DNA of 64,000 bases from Leucogyrophana mollusca (taxonomy: Eukaryota; Basidiomycota; Agaricomycetes; Boletales). The stretch lies in the NCBI GenBank assembly GCA_021014945.1, contig MU266361.1, positions 1 to 64,000 on the forward strand. The letters are read 5' to 3'. This document shows, piece after piece, positions 1-11,790 of the stretch; the stretch's first letter is position 1, and each line of letters begins with the position of its first letter. The translations under genes were made by a program, and so were the position numbers. The notes below the pieces were generated by a model, which was given only the letters and a program-made list of their open reading frames with translations, searched no databases and was not told the DNA's origin.

Positions 1-1330
1 TTCCCGGAGTGGTAGACCTACGGGTCTCAATATTTATTGCTTTTTTGTCCAGAGTTAGAGTGAGATCCCAGCAGCGTTGTCGAGCCAACTGCTGCTACTG
101 TTCACTTGCTGATCATCACAACCTCCAGTACGTTTCGGAACGTTGTAGCGTTCCGGACTTTTTCCAGCCTATTTTTTTTTGACTCGGCAGTTCGGCATCT
201 CTCGGCACAACAACCCTCAGTTGCGTGAAGCTCTTTTGTGTCGACAGATATGGGATACCACCCACAGTAATCTGGCTTACTCAACGTCTGATCGGAGAAT
301 CCAGATGTACTCGCCCAGTTCTCCGAATGTGATCTTGGACACCGAATGAGAGCGTCATCCGTCAGCTCTACGAGTAAATGTGCGGCACTCAGGCTGCGGA
401 AGGGGAAGCGCGGGGAATTAAACCTGTAAATGGAACGCAAAAGAGGATGGATTACGGTAGGTTTTCCCCGGGGATCAATGAAATACAAGAGACCGACCAG
501 CATTGTGCCAGAATCTGGGGATAGAACCTCGCTCACAGGGTTTGCTTTGAAGCCGTACACCGGCAGAATTCTTCGTCCAAATCACGGCTACTAGCCAAGG
601 CAAGTTTTTTTGTCTGCTGGTATTCACATCACCGCTTTCCGAAGGCCGAATTGCACTCTCCCCGTTAGGCATCGGGTCATGCGCGTTAAACAATACACGA
701 GAGAAAATATCGCCTAGATTCGCCCCACGAATCACGTTGATTCCCCCCCGACGTGATCGAACACGCTGGCCGGAAATGCACCTGCATCAGTATCATGCAC
801 TATGACGAGAATTTTGTACAGGTTAATGGTAATTGGCATCCTCTCGAGCTCTCCTAGCACCGAAGTGCCCGATTCTCATGAGACAAGCGCTTGCTCCACC
901 CCGGCAGAAAAGTTCGGACACTTCGTCAACCAAACATTAGTGCATCATGCTCACGCGGCTGGTTCTTTAAAGTGACGAGCCCACGGCGACCGTAGGTCCT
1001 TCCGGCTTATATTATTCCATTGGGACTTGCCCACAATGTAGAGACCACTACGTGTGAACAACTGCTTGGTGCTAGGGGGCTTGATTCTGCACCCACAACG
1101 CTCGTCCTGGAGCTGTGCTTTCATTAACCCGTCCTCAGCGGGATCATACTGCGGTCTGATCACATCGATTACCAAAGGGATGCTTCTCCACATCCATCAC
1201 TATGGTGGAGCAAGCTATAGCTTTGGGGGGAAAGCTACGCCAGCACAGGTTAGTAGAATGAGTTACTGTGTTTCAACCTTTATAAATATATGTCACCCCA
1301 TGCGCACTGCCTAGGTTGATCATGTTCCGA
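1..1330. other. No gene supported
   Basis: Only short overlapping ORFs on both strands are present. None has a recognisable motif, a plausible start context or consistent splice phases. It ends in the promoter of the small secreted protein gene. Confidence 0.5.
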
Positions 1331-1334
1331 GGGG

Positions 1335-1340
1335 TATAAA
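1335..1340 (+). promoter_or_regulatory. TATA box of the small secreted protein gene
   Basis: A consensus TATAAA lies 84 bp upstream of the ATG at 1424, a spacing that suits a TATA-driven, often highly regulated, fungal gene. Confidence 0.6.
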
Positions 1341-1423
1341 AGCGAGGGTTGGACAACCATGAGTCCACATCGAATTACTTATTGAAAACCACTCGAAATT
1401 TACACCACCTTGCTCTAAATATC

Positions 1424-1718
1424 ATGCGATTCATCTACCTCGCTGCGCTCGTCGGCCTTTTTGCCGCTTCAGCTTCAGCAACCGCCCTTGGTGGCGGGTG
1501 AGTCCTCTGTCCTTTGGCGAGCTCTACATCAAAGAGACACCATCTGACTAATTGCCTGTTGCCCTTCTTGATGTCCCATTAACAGTGGCATCGACATCTT
1601 GCAAGCGAGACAGTCCTGCCCTTGTTCAGGGGGGTGTGCCTCTCCCGATGTTTGTTGTGCGTATAGGTGCGGCTGCGGTAGCGCCAGCGACACCACTTGC
1701 GTTCCGAGTGGTAAGTAG
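1424..1718 (+). CDS. Cysteine-rich small secreted protein
   Basis: Exons 1424-1497 and 1586-1718 give a 68-aa protein. Residues 1-20 are a typical signal peptide (MRFIYLAALVGLFAASASA). The mature part carries nine cysteines in a dense pattern including CPCSGGC, VCC and CGC, followed by a final Cys near the C-terminus. The intron has GTGAGT at its 5' end and AACAG at its 3' end, and the phase is kept (GG/T). The stop is read directly at 1716. A GTAAGT at 1711 could open another intron and give a different C-terminus, but I found no convincing acceptor. Such proteins are secreted and held together by disulphides. The family is not recognised; an effector-like or surface role is inference only. 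Confidence 0.6.
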
Positions 1719-2122
1719 ATATGTATCGCGTCGAACAATAAGCTCGGTTGTACGGTATGCGGTCGACTGTTGCATTTCCTCCCCGGTTCTCATATGCTTT
1801 TGAAGGGGCACGCGGAGGGAATGTACGAGAAGTGACGGTTGGGCGAGGCGTTGCGTTGTGTTATAATTGACTACGAGAATTTTGTGCCAAAGCCAAAGAC
1901 GTTGTAAGTCATTGTTGAGAAGGGCCGACTATCTTCATTTGAAACTTTGGTCTGCCTATAGGAGACTAGTTGTAAACCAAAAGAGCCACTTTTATGATCG
2001 AATTTCAGTGAGATTATGGTGAGAGCAGAGATAGTAGTCTGATACTGTGACGTCTGTTGGCAACTATGGGTACATATAACTCGCCAATCATGTCTTCAAG
2101 TATTCTGACTAGGACTGCAAGT
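1719..2122. other. Intergenic, no gene seen
   Basis: Convergent 3' ends of the secreted protein gene and the oxidoreductase gene. No feature recognised. Confidence 0.5.
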
Positions 2123-3651
2123 TCATTCTGATTCGGGGATCTGAAATTCGGATTGCGGGCGAGAACCAAGGCCAGTCTATAAATCGAATAAACATCGGTC
2201 TCACATGCAACCGAAGCACAAAACCCACCACTTCATAGATCTTCTCGATCCACACCATATTGGACGTAGAATCTTCTCGATCGACCCAGGTCTGTGGCTC
2301 GCGGCCCCTTAGCTTATCGACGAAAGCTTCTAGCTGGTGACGATAGGTCGTCCACCACTCCTCCCCTTTCTTGCCTGAGCCATCGGGGAAAGTATAGGCC
2401 TTCTCCGTGCGCACACGTCCGCCTTCCGGGCGTACAGTGATCGAGTGATAAATAACAGGCATGACGAAGTTGAACAGTTCGACTGTGCCACGTTCACAAG
2501 TCACTCGAGCGGTGATGTCTGGCCAGCGAGGTATGAACCCGAAGCGCGGGGGAACTGAAAAATCACACCTGAGCGTTGCTTTGATAGGCTCAGAGTCGGG
2601 GGCCGCGGAAGGAAACAACAAGCTCGCGGTGGTAGCGGTGTCAATGCGCGAGTCCTTGGGGTAACGAGTCGCGCTTGCAGACAGAACCTCGGTCGGATTG
2701 CTTGAAGTTAGATAGCGCAGGCAGGATAGCGGGTAGCCTTAATCACATAAGAGACATGGAAATTGGCAGCTGCGTTATAACTCACATCCGCAGTCCATCA
2801 TCGCGCCTCCGCCGATATCGAAGTTCATCCTGATATTATCGTCGCCGATGAATCCCTTGGGGAATGCTAGAGATGCGGAAATCTCCTTTATGGCACCAAG
2901 TTCTCCGCTGTCGAGAATTGCTTTTAGACGCTGTACAGCAGGGTGGAAGCTGGATGGAAAGTCAGCAACACTTTGACATGGTCAGGAGATCGTGCAGACA
3001 AACCGATAGTGAAACGCCTCGAGAAGAACGAGACCCTTGCGTTCAGCGAAGTCAAACATGCGACGCGTTTCTTCGGCAGTATCGCCACTGGGTTTCTCCA
3101 GGAGGACGTGCTTTCCCGCTGCAAGTGCCTTCATAGTCCACTCGTAATGTAAACCATTGGGTAGCTATACATCGTAGTTCAAGTTGGCTATCAATGCGCC
3201 AAGGATGTTCTGCTTACTGGATTGTAGATGACGTCAACCTGAGGGTCATCAAGGAGTTCTGGTGAAGGATTAGTGGATTACTCTTTGATTAGGATACAAG
3301 TGCTACACACCTTGGTACCCAGTCTTCCCTCCGTAGAACTTGGTAATCCCATATTTCTTAGCAAACTGTTCTGCGCGTTGGATGTCTCTCGCTGCAACAG
3401 CGTAGATGGTCACATCCAGGTGACTCTTCGCGGGAGTAATGAGGGCAGGCGGAGCAATGGCAGCTGCACCCAAGATGCCAAACCTCAAAGGTGGCTCAGC
3501 TTGAGCGCCAACGCCAGTAGTGCTCGGTGGTGATATGAAAGCCTGTTCCGATCGGGCGTCAACTTCACGCGTGCAAGTATGTAAGTGCTGGAATAGGCAA
3601 AGGCAAACTTACAGAGTGACATCGCTTGATGAGCCCGATGATCGAAGCCAT
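2123..3651 (-). CDS. Gfo/Idh/MocA-family NAD(P)-dependent oxidoreductase
   Basis: Seven exons: 2123-2176, 2232-2737, 2786-2949, 3004-3164, 3218-3258, 3311-3542, 3613-3651; 398 aa, all phases consistent. Near residue 36 the Rossmann strand reads RFGILGAAAIAP, the usual GxGxxG-like nucleotide site of this family. The family hallmark EKP follows in AGKHVLLEKPSGD, and the substrate-side segment includes the conserved GGGAMMDCGCY. The overall pattern resembles fungal dihydrodiol dehydrogenase/D-xylose 1-dehydrogenase (NADP+) proteins, which oxidise sugars or cyclic diols in the cytosol. The exact substrate cannot be told from sequence. The start was chosen because the first exon (MASIIGLIKRCHS) splices in frame through GTAAGT..CAG to the Rossmann exon. 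There is no obvious targeting peptide. Confidence 0.85.
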
Positions 3652-4160
3652 TTGGATATGTTTATGAACTTCTTCCACCGACGGGTCGCGTTTCTATCAC
3701 AAGCAGAGGCTGCGGCTTTCGAGGAAGATATCTGTCAGATGGAGCGCCCAACCCGTAAGTATATGCTGAGAAAGACTCGACAAATACGCTTAAACTCTCA
3801 AGCGGGCGGTCGGGCCAGCCTGAAAGCCGTCCATCAATAAGAAATTATCCAAGATTATGGTCCTTATAGACTCGGTGAGTCTTATGCTTTCATTCGATTG
3901 CAATTTGTGGCGTGATGTGAGCACGAGGTCGCTGTGGTAGCCTCACCATGGGACCATATGTTCCAAGTGTGGCAGACGTCCTCTGCCCCGGACGATGTGC
4001 TACGCGCTGAAAAAAAAGTTAACGCGTCGATCTGGCACCACGGTTCTTCATTATCAATCAAGCTGGGCATGTATTGGAACCTCGGTTCAACCTAGTTGAG
4101 AATCCATATGATATGATATATAGGGCGTTAGGTATGGGTTAGCATGGCAATCGCCTCACC
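3652..4160. other. Divergent intergenic region
   Basis: Shared upstream region of the oxidoreductase (minus) and the membrane protein (plus). Short ORFs only; no motif recognised. Confidence 0.5.
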
Positions 4161-5449
4161 ATGTCCTCAAACTGGTCGCCCCAGGAGACTCCTTCCCAGA
4201 TACTCACTGAGAAGACGTTTTTTCAAGGGTGCATTGTCATGGGTGTCGGCTATGGGTGTGTCGTCGCTCTCACTGGAATGTGTCTACATTCTCTTTGGAG
4301 GTGCCGAACAACCAGGGGTATGACCTCCACCAGGTCACTTTTCTTTCTTGCCTATGTTTCTATCATCTTTGTACTGGGTTCGATCTCCTTTGCGACAAAT
4401 ACTGCGTTCGAGCAGCTGGCTTTTGTCGATTATCGTAACTTTCCTGGAGGTGAGTCCGATGCTCAGCTCTCAGGCGATCCGAATCACTGCGCATCCCGAG
4501 CCAATTATTCACGTAACTTTCAATGCAGGTCCAGTAGCATTCCAAAGGAACATGCATTACATCCCTATCAACGTAGCCAGCGATATATCTTTTGTGCTGG
4601 CCAATATGTGTGCAGAGTCGTTGTTGGTAAGTGGCATGACTCCCCGGTCAATTCTTATCCTCACTCGTGCATTGTGTTCAGATATGGCGCTGCATGGTCA
4701 TTTTCAAGGACTCTAGAGCTGTCTTTAGGGTTGCTGTGACGTTCTTTTCATCCCTTCTGTTCGCCGGTTCCCTTGGTACGTCCGGACATCGGGACTGGTC
4801 GACCTCTCTCCTACTGATCAGCCGCCTGGATTCACTTCAACAGGTATGGGAATATTATGGTTAATTGAGACATCGTCATCGTCAGAAATACTCTTCAAAA
4901 CCAAGAAGCGCGTGAGCTATATCGTGCCCTTCTTCTTCATCGCGTCGCTCGTCCTCAACACCATAGTCAGCTCGCTGATAGCGGGGCGCCTTATCTTTCT
5001 CCGCCGTCGCCTCACATCCGTCGCGGGACAAGCACTCGGATCACATTATACTAACAGCGCGGCGCTCGTGGTAGAATCTGCATCTCTGTACACCGTCTTC
5101 TCCCTTCTTTTTTTGATACCGTTCGCGGCTGGCAGTCCTATTGCAAACGCCTTTCTACAAATCATGGGCGAGGTTCAGGTGCGCTGGCTCGAGCACGACT
5201 CACACCTAACTGGTTTCTGATATCGTCCGCTATTCCCAGATCATTGCCCCGTTGCTTATCATTTATCGCGTACTCGAGGGCAAAGCTTGGTCCGAGAAAA
5301 CCGCCTTTTCCCCGAGAAGAATCAGCGACGAGAGTTCTCTGCATTTGAGGAGGCTTCCGACCGCGAGAGTGACGGCTGAGGACCTCATTGAAACCCATTC
5401 GGTGCCGGAGGTCCAGGTGACCATCGACGTATCGAAAGGTGCCATTTGA
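4161..5449 (+). CDS. Multi-pass membrane protein, basidiomycete type
   Basis: Exons 4161-4449, 4529-4626, 4682-4775, 4844-5178, 5240-5449; 341 aa, phases consistent. Hydrophobic segments are spread along the protein, roughly residues 23-46, 55-80, 105-125, 130-160, 185-215, 240-265 and a last one near 280, so about seven spans. A short hydrophilic N-terminus precedes them and a ~55-residue charged, serine-rich tail follows. This arrangement is common in Agaricomycete uncharacterised seven-span proteins. I do not recognise a transport or receptor motif, so function is unknown. Location is inferred to be a cellular membrane. Confidence 0.75.
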
Positions 5450-6913
5450 GTCACGGTATTACAACTCCATACAGGACATTCAAAGCCGCTCATCATATGC
5501 ATTTACGCGTGTATGCCACCTGTGCTCAATTATGCCTTTCCCCCGTTTTCCTAGGAGGTCTGGGTGTGGTTTCTAGACCGGAGTTGTCGATGGCGGTCAA
5601 ATTTCGTGACATTAGCTAGGGTGACGACGGTACCTACCGAGCAGAATCCATGCTTGTTGCGGAGGGGAGCGACCGGCGCCATGTGCACAGTCCCCGGCCC
5701 GAGGCACGGATTTGCTTGCATCCTTTGGACGAGAACAGCGGCCTATTAGGCGTTAGGTCAATATTCGCTGCAGCTGTCAATGCATATGGCCATTGCACAT
5801 GCCGAAAGCGAAGACCACAGCTGTCGTGCCTTCATGTCCACACGGCCCACGAGCGGGAGTTGTGGCGTGCTGTCAACCCACGTCAAACTCACTGTGCCCG
5901 AAGGTAGACGCGCGTTCAAGGCTGTTCAAGGACGCCTGCGAGCTAGAACTATGGGGGCTAGCATCGCTCGGAAACACAGGAAAACTGAGCCGTCAACACA
6001 TAGACTCTTCTATCCCATTCCATACTCGCTGACAATATCTACGGTAGCGTGACCCATCAACACATACCCAGCAGACTTGTGTGTCATATACATCGGCGTG
6101 GTGACGGGGGGGCGTGATGCCCCGCGATCGCGACGCTTGTGGGATACCTATTCCCCTAAATATTGACCAATAACCTGAGATAGACGAAAAGCAACAACAA
6201 TCCGACACACGTTGTTTGATATTTTCGACCTCAAAATCAGATTGTAACTGTCAGAGTTTTGACAAGAACCCTCGAGGAGCAAAGTTCAAATCTGTCGACA
6301 GACTTTGCCCAAAGTGCGTGATCGGCAAAACGTTTCTGATAGCACAGAAGACATCGGCCTTCATAGCCATCGTGGACATCGATAGCATGATCCTGAATAT
6401 ATCGTGGTCGAATGGCAATGGGGTGGTAGAAGATGCGGAAGAATTGCTCACCCCGAGGAATATTGAAATTAACGTAACGTTCGCTCACACGCCTCGATCA
6501 AGAGGCAGTTCCCAAAATACAAGCTTCAGTCAGTTTGAGATCTCCACAAATACACCTCTTCTTCGAATGTTCCTGGAATGCATCTCGCGAATATGCCTCG
6601 AGGACCGAACAACTCGGCGAGAACAAAGCACAAACTTCCTAGCGATCGATCGATCTGCTCAAGTATTTGTGAAACTGGTGTGATACGCGAGAAAGCTTCT
6701 TTTCGAAGCTGTGCCTCCTGATAGCTTTCGGAAATCCAGCTGTTACTATTGGGTGCAACATACACTGCGAGGCAAATACGACAGTGAGGATAGTTATAGA
6801 CAACAAATCACGCTCGTGAGATTACTCACTATGCGAATAATTATGCCCCATGTGCCAGCCACAAGGCTTCATTTCATCATACGTATAGGCTTCCTCGGCG
6901 TCCAGCAGCGGTA
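5450..6913. other. Long intergenic region with weak coding hints
   Basis: No gene could be assembled. On the minus strand, 6526-6780 translates to a protein-like stretch (contains LGSLCFVLAELFGPRGIF), and 6240-6488 to another (contains RIFYHPIAIRPRYIQDH). I could not join them with good splice sites, and the plus strand also has an open 155-codon frame over the same place. They may be remnants or a poorly spliced gene; support is weak. Confidence 0.3.
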
Positions 6914-8261
6914 TCATCTACCGGAGCCCCCTCCGAGCCGCCCGCGAACTTGCTCTACTGCACGATACATATCAGCCCCTGCAGACTCGGGAAGGCCAAA
7001 TAGCTCAAGAATCCGCGGAACGGCTTTTCGCGTGAGTAGGAGACGTTGTGGCGGTTTCGGCGCGTCCTGTTGGCCAGATGTGTCGAATCTATTTGTTGAC
7101 GTCGAGCTGTGAGATTGTGACAGGGTTTCCGAGGATGGGTTAGACGATGGTGCGGCGTTAGCGTGTGAAGAAACAGGGGCGGATGGGGCGGAGGATGCAT
7201 AAAGCTGATCCAGCTCTTCGCTAGGCTTTGGGACAATCAGACCGTGGTCTAGTAGGGACGAGAGGTATTGCGATGATCGGTACGCTGCACGCACACAAAT
7301 GGTTAGCCTGACGCATGGAGATCACAGGGTAAAACAGAAGCAGAGATGGAGATCGTATGTAGATGTGACACGCAGTGTTTCGAAATCACATCTTACCTCG
7401 GTAATGTGACCATGACCGCCAGGCGCAGAAAAAGAATGGCAGGTTGGGTATTACAGCTGAATATTCGTGATTCGGCGTTACTTATTCGCAACCTCGGTGG
7501 AGGTTGTAAAACAGGCTTACGAATTATCATAAATGGTGCAGTCAGTGGAGCTATTATCATCCACGTCCAAAAGCCTTTGCGATGCCGAGGCTCACGGCTC
7601 TTGAGGAGCGTACGAAGGTGCGCTAAACAAGGATGTACACCATCAGTCTGAGCTGCGGGCAGTGATTTATAGATAGATGGAGGATATATGAGAAGAACCT
7701 AAGGGTACAGGGATAGAGCGGTTTAGAAATCATAATTGAAATGAGAAAAATGAACTGAGGCCTTACTCGTTCGTGCGCCTCCCGACTCTCTTGGCTCTTT
7801 TCTTGGGCTCGCCCAGCAACATCTAGATGCGTGATTGATGGGCCGAGAGAAGGATCAATTCCTTTCAGCGCAAGCTCCTCAAAATCTATCCGGTCCACTA
7901 GGCGTTCACCATATTCGTAAGTCCGTAGCTGTGGATTCAATTAGAATATAATCCTCGTTTAATGTGCTGAGCAAAGGGTAGCACATGCCTTCCAACTCCC
8001 TTCTGGCGCCTTGCCGAACCCTGCCCATACATCGGCCGCTTTAGTCGACATCCATTTTACCAGCTGCTTCACCCGTGGTTGCTCAGCTTCAATATTTCCA
8101 TCTCCTTTTGCAGACATAAGGTTGAAGTGATAGTAGACCAGCATTCGGTTGGTGTTAAAGACTGCGCTTGGCTTCAGCCTCGTGTCGGGAGGAACCTGTG
8201 GCCGAGTAAGGGGGAGCGCTATAATACGCATCGAGCGCACGGCCTTGGATACCACAGACAT
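6914..8261 (-). CDS. Mitochondrial K+/H+ exchange-related protein (Mit_KHE1 type)
   Basis: Exons 6914-7284, 7397-7456, 7521-7698, 7767-7928, 7989-8261; 347 aa, phases consistent. The N-terminal RIIALPLTRPQVP, then NRMLVYYHFN, then DVWAGFGKAPEGSWK and YGERLVDRIDFEELALKGID match my memory of the fungal family linked to mitochondrial K+/H+ exchange. Two hydrophobic stretches surround residues 215-245 (WTWMIIAPLTAPFMII, then PNLPFFFCAWRSWSHY), consistent with an inner-membrane protein. The C-terminus is Ser/Pro-rich. The first intron (7929-7988) starts with GC (AG/GCATGT) rather than GT; only this junction gives the conserved GSWK-LRTYEYGE. It is divergent from the next gene with 267 bp between starts. 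Confidence 0.85.
7929..7988 (-). other. GC-AG intron in the K+/H+ exchange gene
   Basis: The 60-bp intron reads GCATGT...CCACAG on the minus strand. No in-frame GT donor nearby keeps the conserved reading frame on both sides. Confidence 0.75.
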
Positions 8262-8528
8262 AGTAAAATGCCCTGTCGGTGCTCAACGAAAAGCTGAAGA
8301 TACTTGCGAGGATATTGCAGGGCTATCGAGAATAATATTCATTTAAAAAGGACCCGGAAACGCGTCGCGTCGCTTCGGCATTTTCCATGCCGAACCAGTG
8401 GCGCTCGCGATGTCATCCCGATTCCCGACAAACAGCTAATCTGCCTTAAATCTGTCACTGCTGTCTGGCCCATACTGCAGTAGCTTTCACTCCCGTTACA
8501 ACTATCGGTTCACGATCCTTGTACAATT

Positions 8529-9068
8529 ATGAATTCACCAGAGCCAGGATCCCCAATTTCCTCTGATTCGTCCGGCTCACCACCTCCCGATGACTTATAC
8601 ACCCAGCTGGATCAGCAACACCAAACACCCAACCCCGTCCCTGCCTCAATGTTAAATAGTTTATCATCAATGATGCCGAGCCCCGGTTCCTCTAAGCGCC
8701 GTTTACCTGGAGGGTCTTCGTTTGATGGGTCGTCATCGCGTAGAGATGCGAAGTCCAGGAGGAGGGAGGATGCACTGGGTATTGTCGGAAGCTCGAAGAG
8801 AATGGCGGGGGAGGGTTCGAACGCTGCCATGGGCGGGAGCAGCCATGGTCCGTCCTCAAGTAGTGCCGGGTGGTCAAAAGGAGACCATGGCCCGAGACGC
8901 GACAAAGAAGAGTTGGTCGATGGGCCTCTTGTGGATCAGCTGAGGAAAGGTCAGTGTGTTGCATAGACCTATTTAGCGCTGCTCACACAAATCCCCGTCA
9001 CATGCTTTTGTCCGACGCTAGAGTTCGGAGATCCATTCTTGGAGTCTGTGGTAAAGAATCTCAGCTGA
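8529..9068 (+). CDS. Small Ser/Pro-rich hypothetical protein
   Basis: Exons 8529-8949 and 9022-9068; 155 aa. The N-terminal two thirds are low-complexity Ser/Pro/Gly with basic patches (SKRRLPGG, RRDAKSRRRED), which could serve as a nuclear localisation signal. The C-terminus is a compact amphipathic end, VDQLRKEFGDPFLESVVKNL, created only when the 72-bp intron (GTCAGT..GCTAG) is removed. Without splicing the frame ends shortly after the donor. I do not recognise the family. It probably is intrinsically disordered with a short C-terminal interaction helix (inference). Confidence 0.6.
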
Positions 9069-9638
9069 ACCACCGCGGCTCCAAGTTGTGTTCACGACTT
9101 TGATACTTTTCCTAGTCTCGGTCAGTGAGCGCCACTTTGCTCACGTGTTCTCTCGTGCTTATCTAGGTTCCTTTGGTCTCAAGCTATCGCTTTCTGTACC
9201 TTTTTCTAGAATTGAAACTCCAGTTTGATTAAAGCAAGTCATGGTGGGCTCCTCCAAGAGCTCAAGCACGCCACCCCCTGCCCGCGATCTACAATTTGGC
9301 AGAGCTTTTTCGTAAGAGCCCTCAAGTTTTAACTCCCTCGACAACCACAATAGTCCCCGCTAATCATGCAGAGCGATGTTGGGTCTCATGTTTCATCCCG
9401 TACTCACATAGATCGGCACCCCGCCCCCTCCCGAGGACCCAGCGCAACGTTTCAGGCTGAATGCACTGACGTGACCTTAGTTTAGCGTTATCCGGCCTAT
9501 ACGGAACGGTGGTTCACCTGACTGCCGAAATCCGAAAATCTGCCGCCCCGCTTTCATATATCAGCGTACGCCCCGCCAAGTAAGCTTCTACCCCGCATTC
9601 CCCAGGTTATCCCGTGTTTCATTTCATCACGCTTCATC
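9069..9638. other. Intergenic, upstream of the first 2OG oxygenase
   Basis: No coding signal. A TCATATATCA element near 9552 could act as a TATA-like site. Confidence 0.4.
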
Positions 9639-10880
9639 ATGTCTACTAAGCAATACAAGTACCTTACGCGTTTGTTCATCCCCCTTACTGCTTTTGTCAT
9701 GTGTCTTGACGTATCTTCCAGCTGAACAGGTCGACCATTTTATGGAAAATGGCTTCGTTGTGGTCAAACAGGGCTTCACCAAGGAAAAGGCTGAAGCATG
9801 GACCGAGAATGTCTGGGTTCGACTCGGCCTTGACCCTACTGACAAGACGACCTGGGATAGAGAGAGGATTCATATGCCATGGCACAAGCGGGAAAACGTC
9901 GCCGACTATGCACCAAAGGTTTCAAAGCTCGGGTTTATTGCTTAATGATGCGTCTGACCACCAAGTTGCGCAGGTCTGGGAAATCATGAAGGAGCTACTG
10001 GGAGGCGAAGAGCGTATCGACAAGCCCAGTGGCTCCTGGGGCGACTCCTTCATCGTCAACCTTGGCACCGATGCCCTCGAGGGCAAGGACAAAGCCATTG
10101 ATCCTAGAGACTTGGACAATTGGCACGTAGACGGCGACTTCTTCGTAAGCTGATTATACTGTCACCTCCATTGGGACATTGGCAGACGACCATTCTGTAG
10201 GTACACTACCTCGATTCCCCGGAACAAGCTCTCCTTGTTATCCCTGTCTTCTCCGATATTAAGCCTCGTGGTGGAGGCACCTACATTGCCCCCGAAGGGA
10301 TCGATATGGTTGCTAAGTACCTTGCGGCACACCCCGAGGGTGTTCTTCCCACCGGGATGTCCTTCACGCCTTCCACTTCCACCTACACTGACCCCAAAGA
10401 TGACCCCTCGTACTACTCCCATCTCCAAGAGGTATGTTAACTATTTCGAAAGACAGCAGACGCCTGTCTTTACATGTATTTGTGAAACTACAGGTCCGCA
10501 AGTGCAACAAATTCTTCGAGATCACTGGTGAAGTTGGCGACGTCATTCTTCTCCACCCTCTGATGTTGCACTCTGCGTCAAAGAACCACCTCCGCATACC
10601 GCGCATTATCACTAACCCCCCTGTCTCGCTGCGGGAGCCGTTTGTCTTCAACAGGGAGAACCCTGATGACTATAGCTTGGTCGAGAAGAAGACGCTAAAG
10701 GCTTTGGGCGTAGACAAGTTGGATTACAAGATTACGACGGAGAGGAAGAGAATCGTGCCGAAGAGCAGGGCGTTAAAAGACAAGATGAAGTTGGACGAGG
10801 AGAGGAGATTGGCCGAACTTGCCGCTAAGACGGCAAATAGTGGTATTGGCGCTATCCCTTCGCCCGTTTCAGTTGCCTAA
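9639..10880 (+). CDS. Phytanoyl-CoA dioxygenase-like Fe(II)/2-oxoglutarate oxygenase, copy 1
   Basis: Exons 9639-9669, 9722-9918, 9974-10144, 10201-10431, 10494-10880; 338 aa. The facial triad is visible: the His-x-Asp in NWHVDGDFFVH (H127, D129), a distal His in GDVILLHPLMLHSASKNH (H231 or H236), and a following Arg (RIPRIITNPP) that would bind 2-oxoglutarate. The fold family hydroxylates substrates using Fe(II), O2 and 2-oxoglutarate. The substrate is unknown; fungal members act in lipid or secondary metabolism. The C-terminal ~70 residues are charged and helical and lie outside the core. Removing the first intron gives LTPEQVDHFMENG, the conserved start of these proteins, which fixes the start codon. 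It is a tandem duplicate of the next gene. Confidence 0.88.
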
Positions 10881-11790
10881 GGAGTCGAATATACGCTCTG
10901 ATATGACCATCAGGATCACGACATGCATACATATGTAGATTCCCTTGATATCAAACGCAAGTGTACCAGTAGCAGTGTGTATATGTACTATTTCGCAATG
11001 GACTATTCTGTAAAACAAGGCTGGATGGAGACTCAAGCGCCAAGCTCCACCTCATACCGTAAAATTCTTAACCATCTTATTGACCTTCCTGATTAAGCGA
11101 CCCGATCATTGACGGTCATTAGCCGCGGCAACCTCCGATGCATCTGCAAAGTTCAGCAGGTTCAGTCATCCTATGTTCGCTGTCGCCTCTGTAGCTACTA
11201 TAAACCTCCCTTCGAACGGACAGTAGCGAGTAGAGCACTGTGGACCATCATCCTCCGGATCCCAGTAATTCGCAATAAGCACGCAACCAGCCGCGAACCC
11301 ATTCTTTCGAACCCTTTCTATGTTCCGCGGACGCTACCAATGGAGCAAGTCTGGCTTGTGGCCCATTTTTGTCTGCGCCATACTAGACCACGAGACTCTG
11401 TTGCCAAGGGGCGGCGAAATCCCTTATCGCTTCTCGACGGTCACGCGCGTCCTTAAAATGCATCACAACCTACGCACTTGTCCCTTCGTCATTCTTTGAG
11501 GGAGATCCCGTGGTCAAAACCATGGAACCAAGCTACGTACACGGATTGCCGTCCCTTCCGTGGCACCGCTGTATGCACCCTCTCGTCGAAACCTGTAAAC
11601 GACCTTTTGGTTTCGGTATAAGCTTTTAAGCCCCTTCTCCACCTTTGATCGGCCCGAAGGACACCTGATAGTTCATTCAAGCCGACCTTTCCCCGCACCA
11701 GTTTATAGACTGCGTCAAGAGTTGCCCCGTATTCCGCATACTTCGCATCATCGTCCAGTCGCCGTATACTCTTGATCGCAAGTCGCCATC
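10881..11790. other. Intergenic between the tandem oxygenases
   Basis: 910 bp without a supported gene; random-looking short ORFs only. Confidence 0.5.
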
